Shown here in pieces: positions 45,717 to 54,127 of a stretch of DNA of 64,000 nt. The translations under genes and the position numbers were made by a program. The stretch's first letter is position 1; every line of letters begins with the position of its first letter. The DNA comes from Flavobacterium glaciei (GTDB lineage: Bacteria; Bacteroidota; Bacteroidia; Flavobacteriales; Flavobacteriaceae), in contig NZ_QQBA01000001.1 in the NCBI RefSeq assembly GCF_003350545.1, forward strand, positions 346,348-410,347. Direction: 5' to 3'. The notes beneath the pieces are model-generated. The model saw only the letters and a list, made by a program, of their open reading frames with translations. It did no database searches and was not told where the DNA came from.

Positions 45717-46775
45717 ATGAAAATAAAAATAGCTGGAATAGGAAGCTATATTCCTAAAAAAAAAGTAAGTAATACTGACTTTGGCGAACATGTTTTTTTG
45801 AATGAAGATGGAACCGCATTTGGTTATCCTAACGAAGTCGTAATTAAAAAATTCAAGGGCATCACCGGAATTGAACACAGGCGATATGCTGAAGATCATT
45901 TAAATTCATCTGATTTGGCTTTTCTTGCTTCTCAAAAAGCAATTGAAAATGCTGGTATCGATCCAGAAACAATCGATTACATAATATTTGCACACAACTT
46001 TGGCGATGTAAAACACGGAACAATTCAATCCGATATGCTTCCGAGTTTAGCTACTCGCGTCAAAAATAAATTACAAATAAAAAATCCAAGATGTGTCGCT
46101 TACGATATTCTTTTTGGATGTCCAGGCTGGATTGAAGGCGTACTTCAAGCCAATGCATTCATCAAATCAGGAATGGCAAAACGCTGTTTGGTCATTGGTT
46201 CAGAAACACTTTCTAGAGTTGTAGATGCGCATGACAGAGATTCGATGATCTATTCTGATGGCGCTGGCGCCTCTATTATTGAAGCTTCTGATGACGAAAC
46301 AGGAATGCTAGCTTACGAAAGTGCTACCTATGCTAATGACGAAGCTAATTATTTATTCTTTGGAAAATCATACAATCCTGACTTAGATCCTGATACCCGC
46401 TACATAAAAATGTACGGACGAAAAATCTACGAGTTTGCATTAAGCCAAGTGCCTGCAGCTATGAAAAACTGTCTTGACAATAGTGGATTAGGTATTGATG
46501 ACGTAAAGAAAATCCTTATCCATCAGGCCAATGAAAAAATGGATGAAGCAATAATACAGCGTTTTTACAAATTGTACGAAAGACCTGTTCCTAAAGACAT
46601 CATGCCTATGAGTATTCACGAACTGGGAAATAGCAGTGTGGCAACCGTTCCAACTCTTTTTGACCTACTAATTCGTGGACAAATAGAAAACCAATCCATA
46701 CAAAAAGGGGACGTTCTAATCTTTGCATCCGTGGGAGCTGGAATGAACATTAACGCATTTGTTTACAGATATTAA
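45717..46775 (+). CDS. 3-oxoacyl-ACP synthase III (KASIII/FabH)-like enzyme
   Basis: 352 residues, thiolase fold, cytosolic. The catalytic triad is visible: Cys135 in ILFGCPGW, His269 in IHQANEKM and Asn305 in HELGNSS. The two halves start KIAGIGSYIPKKKVS and, for the second, around DVKKILIHQANE. It differs from housekeeping FabH by a longer N-terminal insertion (LNEDGTAFGYPNEVVIKKFK), which points to a specialised acyl or starter substrate. It is followed by a dispersed repeat, then a methyltransferase and a glycosyltransferase; whether these act together is unknown. Confidence 0.85.
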   Translation: MKIKIAGIGSYIPKKKVSNTDFGEHVFLNEDGTAFGYPNEVVIKKFKGITGIEHRRYAEDHLNSSDLAFLASQKAIENAGIDPETIDYIIFAHNFGDVKHGTIQSDMLPSLATRVKNKLQIKNPRCVAYDILFGCPGWIEGVLQANAFIKSGMAKRCLVIGSETLSRVVDAHDRDSMIYSDGAGASIIEASDDETGMLAYESATYANDEANYLFFGKSYNPDLDPDTRYIKMYGRKIYEFALSQVPAAMKNCLDNSGLGIDDVKKILIHQANEKMDEAIIQRFYKLYERPVPKDIMPMSIHELGNSSVATVPTLFDLLIRGQIENQSIQKGDVLIFASVGAGMNINAFVYRY

Positions 46776-46797
46776 TTTTTAGAGGAACACAACAATC

Positions 46798-46940
46798 AGG
46801 AGCTAATCCGGCTGTACACTTCAATTCCTCACTACAAAACTTGTTTTTATAAGGTGCAAGAAAGCTTCTTTTAGTCGCTTTTTGCGCCTTTAAATAACTA
46901 CATTTTGAAGCTCCGGGATTTTCATTCCCATCCGGGCTAA
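46798..46940 (-). repeat. Dispersed intergenic repeat, copy 2 (about 143 bp)
   Basis: Inverted relative to copy 1 at 33829-33972. Read on the minus strand it starts TTAGCCCGGATGGGAATGA and ends GTACAGCCGGATTAGCTCCT. Conserved blocks are at both ends and at GCGACTAAA in the middle; the interior has drifted and no frame is open. As with copy 1, the GCTCCT end lies close to the end of a neighbouring gene, here 22 bases after the KASIII stop. Confidence 0.7.
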
Positions 46941-46969
46941 AAAACAATGCCCAAAAACACATTTATTAC

Positions 46970-46977
46970 TATATTTG
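46970..46977 (+). promoter_or_regulatory. -7 box of the methyltransferase gene
   Basis: TATATTTG matches TAnnTTTG. The transcript would start near 46982-46985, which makes the upstream GTG at 46985 essentially leaderless and favours the ATG at 46991 or 47012. Confidence 0.55.
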
Positions 46978-47011
46978 TGCCTTCGTGCCCATGCGGCAAA
47001 ATCAAAAAAAC

Positions 47012-47566
47012 ATGTACGAAAAAACGTTTCCCAATAAAAGATTCAAACATACTTTAGAATTTCTAAAAAAACACGTCTCCACTTCAGAAACCATCCTAGA
47101 TTTAGGCGTTGAAAATCCTTTTTCTAAAATCATGAAAACCGAGGGATTTTCAGTGACAAATACAACTGGAGAAGACTTAGACAAAGACCAATCTGTTTTT
47201 TCATCACAAAAAAAAGATGTGGTAACCGCTTTCGAAATCTTTGAACATTTATTAAATCCATACACCATTTTAAGCGAAATAAAATCAGACAAACTTTTTA
47301 TATCTATTCCTTTGCGTTTGTGGTTTTCACCAGCATATCGCAGCAAAACCGATATGTGGGACAGACATTATCATGAATTCGAAGATTGGCAATTAGACTG
47401 GCTTCTAGAAAAAACAGGTTGGAAAATAATAGACCGCGAAAAATGGACAAATCCTGTTAAGAAATTTGGTCTTCGTCCTTTATTGAGAAAATTTACCAAT
47501 AGATATTATATTATTTACGCTGAAAAAATCTCAACCCCAACACTTCCCGAAGGAAAGAGAGCCTAG
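47012..47566 (+). CDS. Class I SAM-dependent methyltransferase
   Basis: About 184 residues from the ATG at 47012 (MYEKTFPNKRFKHTLEFLKK); the frame also has a GTG at 46985 and an ATG at 46991, just after the -7 box. Motif I is degenerate, SETILDLGVENPF, and motif II-like VTAFEIFEHLLNPY is the usual pattern of small-molecule methyltransferases. Substrate unknown. The C-terminal STPTLPEGKRA looks like a low-complexity extension read from spacer DNA. A glycosyltransferase gene follows after 59 bases. Confidence 0.72.
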   Translation: MYEKTFPNKRFKHTLEFLKKHVSTSETILDLGVENPFSKIMKTEGFSVTNTTGEDLDKDQSVFSSQKKDVVTAFEIFEHLLNPYTILSEIKSDKLFISIPLRLWFSPAYRSKTDMWDRHYHEFEDWQLDWLLEKTGWKIIDREKWTNPVKKFGLRPLLRKFTNRYYIIYAEKISTPTLPEGKRA

Positions 47567-47625
47567 ACTCTACAATTTTTAAGCATAGAATTTTAGCATC
47601 TTAGAAACTTAGTCCCTCAAGAAAA

Positions 47626-48474
47626 ATGAATTATTATATTGTTATTCCGGCACATAACGAAGAAGCTTTTATCGCTTTAACTTTAGACTCTCTGCTTTCT
47701 CAAACTGTTTTACCAAAAAAAGTAGTGATAGTCAATGACAATTCGACGGATAAAACTGCAGAAATCGTTACCGCTTACGCTAAAGATAATCCGTTTATCA
47801 CTTTAGTAAACAAAACTTCAAGCGCGATACATTTACCGGGAAGCAAAGTAATTCAGGCGTTTCTTAAAGGTTTCGAAACACTTGACGAAAATTATGATGT
47901 GATTGTAAAACTAGATGCAGATTTGATTTTACCCAACAATTACTTCGAAACTATTTTAAATATTTTCAAAAAAGATTCAACAATAGGGATGGCTGGCGGA
48001 TTCGCTTACATCGAAAAAAATGGCGAATGGATTCTGGAAAATCTTACTGATAAAGATCATATTCGTGGGGCATTCAAAGCGTATAGAAAAGAATGTTTCC
48101 AACAAATAGGGAATTTAAAACCTGCTATGGGTTGGGACACGGTTGATGAATTATTATCAAAATTTTACGGATGGAAAGTCGTTACCGATGCTTCATTGAT
48201 TGTAAAACATTTAAAACCAACTGGAGCTAATTACAACAAAACGGCCCGTTATAAACAAGGAGAAGCGTTTTATACTTTAGGCTACGGATTTACTATCACT
48301 TCCATAGCTTCGGCAAAACTGGCATTGATGAAAAAGAAACCGCTACTCTTTTTAGATTACATCAAGGGTTTTTGGAAAGCTAAAGCGGCTAAAACTCCTT
48401 TGTTGGTTACAACAGAACAAGCAAAATTCATTCGTAACTACCGCTTGAAGAAAATGAAAGAAAAGCTTTTTTAG
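47626..48474 (+). CDS. Family 2 glycosyltransferase
   Basis: 282 residues, GT-A fold. The nucleotide-sugar region is YYIVIPAHNEEAFIALTLDS, then VVIVNDNSTDKTAEIV, with the metal-binding DxD-like KLDADLILP near residue 104. GWDTVDELLSKFYGWKVVTD resembles the acceptor-side ED motif. There are no membrane helices, so it is probably a cytosolic enzyme adding a sugar to a lipid or surface glycan. The sugar and acceptor are unknown. Confidence 0.87.
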   Translation: MNYYIVIPAHNEEAFIALTLDSLLSQTVLPKKVVIVNDNSTDKTAEIVTAYAKDNPFITLVNKTSSAIHLPGSKVIQAFLKGFETLDENYDVIVKLDADLILPNNYFETILNIFKKDSTIGMAGGFAYIEKNGEWILENLTDKDHIRGAFKAYRKECFQQIGNLKPAMGWDTVDELLSKFYGWKVVTDASLIVKHLKPTGANYNKTARYKQGEAFYTLGYGFTITSIASAKLALMKKKPLLFLDYIKGFWKAKAAKTPLLVTTEQAKFIRNYRLKKMKEKLF

Positions 48475-48553
48475 CGTTATAAACCAAAAAACAGCAGAAT
48501 CAAAAGGGATAACTCCTAACAATTTTTGTAATTTAGCCCATATTCACAAATCT

Positions 48554-49303
48554 ATGATGCTCATTCGCTATATAACGCAAATAGGAAGATACTTCCTAAT
48601 GCTTAAAGAAATTTTCAATAAACAGACGAAATGGTCCGTAATGAAAAATCTAATTTTTAAAGAAATTGATGATTTGGTTATCGGTTCTCTTGGTATTGTT
48701 GCCTTCATTTCCTTCTTCGTTGGAGGAGTTGTTGCCATTCAAACAGCTTTAAATTTAACTAATCCTTTGATTCCAAAATACCTTATTGGTTTTGCTACGC
48801 GACAATCGGTAGTATTAGAGTTTGCTCCTACTTTTATCTCCGTGATTATGGCGGGGAAAATGGGGTCATTTATCACATCCAGTATCGGAACAATGCGGGT
48901 TACGGAACAAATCGACGCCTTAGAGGTTATGGGAGTAAATTCCTTAAACTACCTTGTATTCCCTAAAATAATAGCCTTGTTATTATACCCGTTTCTGATA
49001 GGAATCGCAATGTTTCTGGGAGTTCTAGGAGGTTGGATGGCTGGTGTCTATGGCGGATTTATATCAAGCGCTGAGTTTATAAATGGAACCCAAATGGACT
49101 TTATTCCGTTCCATATCGTTTATGCTTTTATCAAAACATTAATTTTCGCAATGCTATTAGCAACAATCCCTTCTTTTCATGGCTATTACATGAAAGGTGG
49201 AGCACTAGAAGTGGGTAAAGCCAGTACTGTATCCTTTGTGTGGACATCGGTTTCCATAATACTTTTCAATTATATATTAACGCAGTTGTTACTAGGATCA
49301 TGA
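48554..49303 (+). CDS. MlaE/YrbE-type ABC transporter permease
   Basis: 249 residues with about five to six membrane helices. Family features are the VGGVVAIQTALNLTNPLIP loop, the EFAPTFISVIMAGKMGSFITS segment and GTMRVTEQIDALEVMGVNSL, all characteristic of the permease that moves phospholipid between inner and outer membranes. Its stop overlaps the start of the ATPase gene (ATGA, 49300-49303), so translation is coupled. No mlaD, mlaB or mlaC gene is adjacent. Confidence 0.9.
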   Translation: MMLIRYITQIGRYFLMLKEIFNKQTKWSVMKNLIFKEIDDLVIGSLGIVAFISFFVGGVVAIQTALNLTNPLIPKYLIGFATRQSVVLEFAPTFISVIMAGKMGSFITSSIGTMRVTEQIDALEVMGVNSLNYLVFPKIIALLLYPFLIGIAMFLGVLGGWMAGVYGGFISSAEFINGTQMDFIPFHIVYAFIKTLIFAMLLATIPSFHGYYMKGGALEVGKASTVSFVWTSVSIILFNYILTQLLLGS

Positions 49304-50061
49304 TAGAAGTAAAAAATATAGAAAAATCATTTAGTGGAAATAAAATTCTTAAAGGTATTTCAACGGTTTTTGAAACTGGAAAGACAAATTTAATTATTGG
49401 ACAAAGTGGATCTGGAAAAACGGTCTTACTTAAAAGTCTTTTGGGCATTCATACACCAGAATCTGGAACTATTTCATTTGATGGCCGAATTTACTCCGAA
49501 TTAAATCCAGATGAAAAACGAGAATTGCGAACTGAAATAGGAATGGTTTTTCAAGGAAGTGCTTTGTTTGATTCCATGACTGTGGCTGAAAATGTTGGAT
49601 TTCCGTTACGAATGTTCACCAAAGACAATAATAAAAAAATTCAGGAGCGTGTAGACTTTGTATTAAAAAGAGTAGCTCTAACGGATGCACACAAAAAATT
49701 ACCATCTGAAATTTCAGGTGGAATGCAAAAACGCGTTGCTATTGCGCGCGCTATTGTAAACAATCCCAAATACTTATTTTGTGACGAACCTAACTCTGGT
49801 TTAGATCCCAATACAGCTATTTTGATTGATAATCTTATTAAAGAGATAACTGAAGAGTACAACATCACAACCGTTATCAATACGCATGATATGAACTCTG
49901 TGATGGAAATTGGAGAGAAAATTCTATTCCTGAAAGATGGTTTGAAAGCGTGGGAAGGAAACAAAGAAGAAATTTTTAGAACCGATAATGAAGCTGTTGT
50001 CGCCTTCGTTTACTCTTCTAATTTATTCAAAAAAGTACGAGAAGCATATTTGAAAGAGTAA
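49300..50061 (+). CDS. MlaF-type ABC transporter ATPase
   Basis: 253 residues from the ATG at 49300 (MIEVKNIEKSFSGNKILKGI), which overlaps the permease stop. The frame extends 20 codons upstream within the permease gene, but that is not MlaF-like. Walker A is GQSGSGKT (residues 34-41), the signature is ISGGMQKRVAIARA and Walker B is YLFCDEPNSGLDP. It powers the MlaE permease for lipid asymmetry of the outer membrane. Confidence 0.92.
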   Translation: MIEVKNIEKSFSGNKILKGISTVFETGKTNLIIGQSGSGKTVLLKSLLGIHTPESGTISFDGRIYSELNPDEKRELRTEIGMVFQGSALFDSMTVAENVGFPLRMFTKDNNKKIQERVDFVLKRVALTDAHKKLPSEISGGMQKRVAIARAIVNNPKYLFCDEPNSGLDPNTAILIDNLIKEITEEYNITTVINTHDMNSVMEIGEKILFLKDGLKAWEGNKEEIFRTDNEAVVAFVYSSNLFKKVREAYLKE

Positions 50062-50063
50062 AA

Positions 50064-50666
50064 CTAACTGGATTTCAACAATTCAACCTCAGCGTTAGGA
50101 TTGAATAAATAAGTCTTTCCAGAACTTATTTCGAGGCATTCAAAACGCTTAGTTCTTACTGCAATTTTCTTAAAAATCTTTCCGTTTTGGATACGAAAAA
50201 CACTACCGTACGGAATTTCGAACACATAATTTTTATCATTTTGTTGGTCAAATTGTTTCAAGGCTAAAGCTAATGTGGCATCAGTATCGCTACTGGCTGT
50301 GGGATTTTTGAAATGCCTCGCTAATAATGGTAGCAAATGATTTGGGAAAATTTCTGGCCGAATGAAAGGAATCATCAATCGTTGAAAAGAATATTTCCAC
50401 TCGTTTCCATGCGGCTTGATGTTTCGCCCGAACTTTTCAAACGCAACTAAATGAGAAATTTCATGAATCAACGTAATCAAAAACTTGTATTTATTCAGAT
50501 TTGAATTTACCGTGATTTCATGCTTTCCACTTAACCCTTTTCGATAATCCCCATGACGCGTCTGACGCTCGTTTACAATCTTAAGGTGCACTTGATTGGC
50601 AACAATAAGTTCGAAAACGGGTTTTACCGCATGCTCTGGAATGTATCTGGCTAAGGTTTCGCTCAA
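50064..50666 (-). CDS. SprT-like zinc metallopeptidase domain protein
   Basis: 200 residues. The zinc motif HEISH (residues 68-72) followed by HGNEW (86-90) is the SprT pattern shared with eukaryotic Spartan. The function in bacteria is not settled; DNA-protein crosslink repair is suggested by the Spartan homology. The end is 3 bases from the convergent MlaF-type gene. The four-helix-bundle cassette lies directly upstream. Confidence 0.85.
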   Translation of the reverse strand: MSETLARYIPEHAVKPVFELIVANQVHLKIVNERQTRHGDYRKGLSGKHEITVNSNLNKYKFLITLIHEISHLVAFEKFGRNIKPHGNEWKYSFQRLMIPFIRPEIFPNHLLPLLARHFKNPTASSDTDATLALALKQFDQQNDKNYVFEIPYGSVFRIQNGKIFKKIAVRTKRFECLEISSGKTYLFNPNAEVELLKSS

Positions 50667-50669
50667 AGT

Positions 50670-50700
50670 AGTTATGAGTTATAAATTATGAGTTATGAGT
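50670..50700. repeat. Left arm of the inverted repeat around the four-helix-bundle gene
   Basis: 31 bases, AGTTATGAGTTATAAATTAT onward to GTTATGAGT, matching the reverse complement of 51041-51071 at 26 of 31 positions. It includes the gene's stop codon. Confidence 0.7.
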
Positions 50701-51046
50701 TTTTCTTTGAGGTCATTATAATACTTCGTATAATTTTCAAAACTTCATTATTTTGTTGGTAAATCGATTCGAATTCTATCTCTGAAATATATTTGGTTTC
50801 TTTTAAAAGTTCTAACCAATAAAGAGATTCATCACATTCTTTCTGGGCTATTGACAACTTATGAATAAAGTCAGGCTTGCTTTGCGCATTTACAGCTTCA
50901 CGGACATTTGCACCAACAGAAGTAACTGAACGCAAAAATTGTTTACTCATAATATATTCTTTCTTTTCACCGACCAAGTATTTATAAAAATTTACACCTC
51001 TAATTGCCAACTCAAAACTCTTTGTTTTTACAATACTTTCACTCAT
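50693..51046 (-). CDS. Four-helix-bundle protein of the S23/23S-rRNA-intervening-sequence family
   Basis: 117 residues. The family pattern is clear: FELAIRGVNFYKYLVGEKKE at the start, the VTSVGANVREAVNAQSKPDF core, KLSIAQKECDESLYWLELLK and a terminal NEVLKIIRSIIMTSKKNS helix. Members occur inside 23S rRNA intervening sequences and as stand-alone genes; DGR accessory Avd proteins share the fold. Their function is not known, though several bind nucleic acid. Both ends of the gene lie inside 31-bp inverted repeats, which suggests a self-contained inserted cassette between sprT and an SDR gene. Confidence 0.85.
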   Translation of the reverse strand: MSESIVKTKSFELAIRGVNFYKYLVGEKKEYIMSKQFLRSVTSVGANVREAVNAQSKPDFIHKLSIAQKECDESLYWLELLKETKYISEIEFESIYQQNNEVLKIIRSIIMTSKKNS

Positions 51047-51071
51047 AATTCATAACTTAAAATTTATAACT
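51041..51071. repeat. Right arm of the inverted repeat around the four-helix-bundle gene
   Basis: 31 bases starting ACTCATAATTCATAACTTAA, complementary to 50670-50700 at 26 of 31 positions. It includes the gene's ATG (complement of 51044-51046). Confidence 0.7.
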
Positions 51072-51076
51072 CCCGG

Positions 51077-51754
51077 TTACGGATTCGTAGAAGAAACTTG
51101 CAAAACTTTCCCGTTGAAAAACTTATTTCCAGTCAAAGTAAAATCATAAATATAATTGGCCATTTCACCCGCTGATATTGGCGCTTGATAGCCTGGAAAA
51201 GCTTCAGCCAGCATTTCTGTTTGAACAGAACCCAAAGCTAGGACATTGAAAGAAATTCCACGCTCCTTATATTCCTCAGCTAGTAACTCTGACAACGTAA
51301 TAACGGCTCCTTTACTCGAACTATACGCTGCCAATCCGGCAAATTTTAAACTTCCCTGAATTCCGCCCATTGAACTAATCGTCACCACATGGCTTCCATT
51401 TTGTAGATAAGGAAGGCAAATTCGAGTCAAATTAGCAACTCCAAAAACATTGACTTTATAAATATTTTCGAAATCTTCCTGAGTAGTTTCTGAAAAGGGT
51501 TTCAACAATAAACTTCCAGCGTTATGAATGACTGCATCTATTTGTTTCCAAGACTTGGAAAGAAAATCAGTTACTTTTACTAATTCGGATTCATCGGATA
51601 AATCAACAGAAAGACAGGTGATATTTTCGTTTCCTAATAAAGCTTGAGGAATTTTTCTAGAAAGGGCTAAAACTTGGTGTCCCGCCTTAGCAAATTGCAA
51701 TGCCAACTCAAATCCTATTCCCCTACTCGTTCCTGTGATAATGATATTTTTCAT
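51077..51754 (-). CDS. Short-chain dehydrogenase/reductase (SDR)
   Basis: 225 residues, classical SDR, cytosolic. The cofactor motif is TGTSRGIG (residues 7-14), then DLS (51-53) and the HNAG structural motif (77-80). The catalytic Ser is at about 127-128, with Tyr144 and Lys148 in YSSSK. It oxidises or reduces a hydroxyl/carbonyl group with NAD(P); the substrate is unknown. It has its own leaderless-type promoter. Confidence 0.88.
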   Translation of the reverse strand: MKNIIITGTSRGIGFELALQFAKAGHQVLALSRKIPQALLGNENITCLSVDLSDESELVKVTDFLSKSWKQIDAVIHNAGSLLLKPFSETTQEDFENIYKVNVFGVANLTRICLPYLQNGSHVVTISSMGGIQGSLKFAGLAAYSSSKGAVITLSELLAEEYKERGISFNVLALGSVQTEMLAEAFPGYQAPISAGEMANYIYDFTLTGNKFFNGKVLQVSSTNP

Positions 51755-51758
51755 GTAG

Positions 51759-51766
51759 CAAAAATA
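51759..51766 (-). promoter_or_regulatory. -7 box of the SDR gene, 4 bases before its ATG
   Basis: Minus-strand TATTTTTG (complement of 51759-51766) fits TAnnTTTG and ends 4 bases before the ATG. Confidence 0.6.
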
Positions 51767-51845
51767 AACAAAAACAGTAAAAAAGTAATGCTTTACTCAA
51801 AGGATTGTAGTCACAATAAAAATTATATACTCTTATAAAATTTCT

Positions 51846-51853
51846 TAATTTTG
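51846..51853 (+). promoter_or_regulatory. -7 box of the GNAT gene at 51876
   Basis: TAATTTTG fits TAnnTTTG; it leaves a 22-base gap to the ATG. It diverges from the SDR promoter. Confidence 0.5.
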
Positions 51854-51875
51854 GATACATCCAAATTATCACAAC

Positions 51876-52445
51876 ATGACAGAAAGCATAAAGTTCGAAA
51901 CAGCAAAAATGAATGACATAGATGGTGTATTGGCATTACAGGATTTGTATCTAGTAGCTAATTTATCCGAAGAAGAAAAAGCTTCGGGTTTTGTTACCAC
52001 ACCATTTACTATTGAGCAACTAACAGAAGTTATCAATCAAAACAACTTATTTATTGCTAAAGACCAGAACAAAATCATTGCTTATATTTTTGCAGGAAGT
52101 TGGGATTTCTTCAAACAATGGCCCATTTTCGATTACATGAGTTCCTTATTTTCGGAACTGACATTTTTAGATTTTGACATCACCACTACCAATAGTTTTC
52201 AATACGGTCCCATTTGTATTCACAAAGAATACCGAGGAAAAGGATTGATAACACCACTGTTTGAATTCATGAGAACACATATGTTACTGAAATATCCATT
52301 GGCTTTGACATTTATTAATAAAATAAATATCCCTTCCACAAAAGCGCACACCGAAAAACTAAAATGGACTATTATTGGAGATTTTAAATTCAACAATAAT
52401 GAATATTTAATTTTGGCTTACGATATGACTCAGGCCGTTTCTTAA
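51876..52445 (+). CDS. GNAT-family N-acetyltransferase
   Basis: 189 residues, cytosolic. The acetyl-CoA motif is GPICIHKEYRGKGLITPLFE, with LTFINKINIPSTKAHTEKL in the motif B region. The N-terminal half contains NNLFIAKDQNKIIAYIFAGS. Substrate unknown. It stands alone; its stop lies 1 base from the convergent M28 peptidase gene. Confidence 0.83.
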   Translation: MTESIKFETAKMNDIDGVLALQDLYLVANLSEEEKASGFVTTPFTIEQLTEVINQNNLFIAKDQNKIIAYIFAGSWDFFKQWPIFDYMSSLFSELTFLDFDITTTNSFQYGPICIHKEYRGKGLITPLFEFMRTHMLLKYPLALTFINKINIPSTKAHTEKLKWTIIGDFKFNNNEYLILAYDMTQAVS

Positions 52446-52446
52446 A

Positions 52447-53418
52447 CTATTTTAGCATTATAATTTCCTTAGTTGGTGTGTTTGCCATTTTAGTCACAGC
52501 TGGCAGTAATTCCTGAATGAAAGAAGTCATGTGCGGAATATCCATAGCACTGAAATCGTCCGAAACATGGTGATAAAACTCAAAGTTTTCAAAATCGAAC
52601 GTACTTACGGACTGGCAAGGCACTTTAAAAAGTTCGTAGAAAGAATAGTTATCTGACCTGTAAAATAATTTGTATTCGGCTTCTTTTGGCAGAAAACCAA
52701 TCGTGTTTTTTCCAGTATACTCGTTGATTTTACCTGCCATGTTCGACTTATCAAAACCAGTAATATATGCTAGATAATCTCTTTTCATTGGCACGCCAAT
52801 CATTTCAATATTAAACTGGGCATATAATTTAAAATCTTGTGCTTTCAGTTTTTTGGCTAAATGTTTAGAACCCAATAAGCCTTTTTCTTCGCCTGTAAAA
52901 AACACAAAAAGAATGCTGCGTTTATTATTTCTTGCGGTACTGAAATATTTTGCCATTTCAGCAACAGCAGTCGTTCCTGATGCATCATCATTAGCACCAT
53001 TGTTTATAAAATCACCATTTACTCCTTTTTTATCGAAACCTATATGGTCGTAATGAGCACTTAGAATTATATATTCATTTTTTAAAACTGGGTCATTTCC
53101 CTCCACTACACCTACAACATTAAATGCCATTTCTTTAAAAGTTGATAACGTATCACGATACGATTTGAAATACGGTTTTACATTATTGTCTTTGAAAATT
53201 TGTTCTAAATAATCCGCAGCTTTTACCATTCCTGCCTTTCCGGTTTCTCTCCCTTCTAGTTCATCTGAAGCTAAATATTTTAATGTTTTGGCAACATCAT
53301 TTTCTTTTACTTTATATGCAATAGACATCGGTTCATTTGTTGGAGTTTCAGTACCAACTGAAGAAATTGGTTTGCAGCACAAGAAAAGAAATGGAAGTAA
53401 CAGAAAAACTTTTTTCAT
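52447..53418 (-). CDS. M28-family zinc aminopeptidase, lipoprotein
   Basis: 323 residues. A lipoprotein signal peptide ends FLCC (lipidated Cys at 14 or 15), so it is membrane-anchored, facing the periplasm or surface. Metal ligands: His122 and Asp124 in SAHYDHIG, Asp144/145 in GANDDASG, the catalytic Glu177-Glu178 in FTGEEKGLLGS; SDNYSFYE and a late His (EFYHHVSDD) complete the site. M28 enzymes remove N-terminal residues from peptides. It lies 57 bases after the LysE gene and may share its mRNA. Confidence 0.9.
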   Translation of the reverse strand: MKKVFLLLPFLFLCCKPISSVGTETPTNEPMSIAYKVKENDVAKTLKYLASDELEGRETGKAGMVKAADYLEQIFKDNNVKPYFKSYRDTLSTFKEMAFNVVGVVEGNDPVLKNEYIILSAHYDHIGFDKKGVNGDFINNGANDDASGTTAVAEMAKYFSTARNNKRSILFVFFTGEEKGLLGSKHLAKKLKAQDFKLYAQFNIEMIGVPMKRDYLAYITGFDKSNMAGKINEYTGKNTIGFLPKEAEYKLFYRSDNYSFYELFKVPCQSVSTFDFENFEFYHHVSDDFSAMDIPHMTSFIQELLPAVTKMANTPTKEIIMLK

Positions 53419-53475
53419 AATTAAAGCGGATTTGTAGTTTGTAAAAAGATATGATTTAGTGTTATACTTATTTAT

Positions 53476-54123
53476 TCAGACTTTTTTATGATAATATTTT
53501 TTATATACTTTAACCATTTGAACAACAGCTAAAATCACAAAAAATAACGGAATCACAATAGGAATTACATATTTAGAAAAGCTGGTTGTGTTTTGATCCA
53601 ATGTATTCAATATTAAAACTAAACTCAACATTCCCATAAATGTACCTATTAAAGTCCCTGCAATATAAAACAGTTTGAGTTTATTTACAATGGAAATGTA
53701 ATTCCCATTAACTAAATACAGATTCCATCCGGTCCAAAATGGTACTTGAAGAAAATTAATAGCACTCAAAAAAACACCAATCAGAAAAGGAGAATACATC
53801 GCATATTTATCTAAAACATTTTGCTGTTCTATTGTTTGATTTCCACTAGCATAAAAAGAAAACCCAATAATCAACAGAAAGAAAACGGCAAAAAAATCAA
53901 TAAATTTCATAAGTTTTTTATTATTGACCAGTTGCTTTGCAAAAATTAAAGTGAAATAAATCACAAACATCTCCACGAAAATTACTCCCAATAAAAAGAA
54001 CACCAAGCTGTTCATTCCTAACCTTGAATAAATTTCAAAACCTATAACATTCAAATATCCTAATGGTATGGAACCAATAAAGCTCACTAAAAAACCAACA
54101 AAAATGTTCTTTAATGCCTTCAT
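53476..54123 (-). CDS. LysE-family amino-acid/metabolite exporter
   Basis: 215 residues with about six membrane helices. The N-terminal VGFLVSFIGSIPLGYLNVIG matches the conserved LysE start (the GPxxxL-like segment), and a second half starts FLIGVFLSAINFLQVPFWTG. LysE proteins export amino acids or related small molecules. It lies 4 bases after an ATP-grasp ligase gene, so export of the ligase product is a plausible link. Confidence 0.78.
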   Translation of the reverse strand: MKALKNIFVGFLVSFIGSIPLGYLNVIGFEIYSRLGMNSLVFFLLGVIFVEMFVIYFTLIFAKQLVNNKKLMKFIDFFAVFFLLIIGFSFYASGNQTIEQQNVLDKYAMYSPFLIGVFLSAINFLQVPFWTGWNLYLVNGNYISIVNKLKLFYIAGTLIGTFMGMLSLVLILNTLDQNTTSFSKYVIPIVIPLFFVILAVVQMVKVYKKYYHKKV

Positions 54124-54127
54124 GATT

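Noticed and set aside
47528..47566. Functional C-terminal motif STPTLPEGKRA in the methyltransferase
   Set aside because: It resembles spacer DNA read into the frame by loss of a stop codon rather than a conserved domain.
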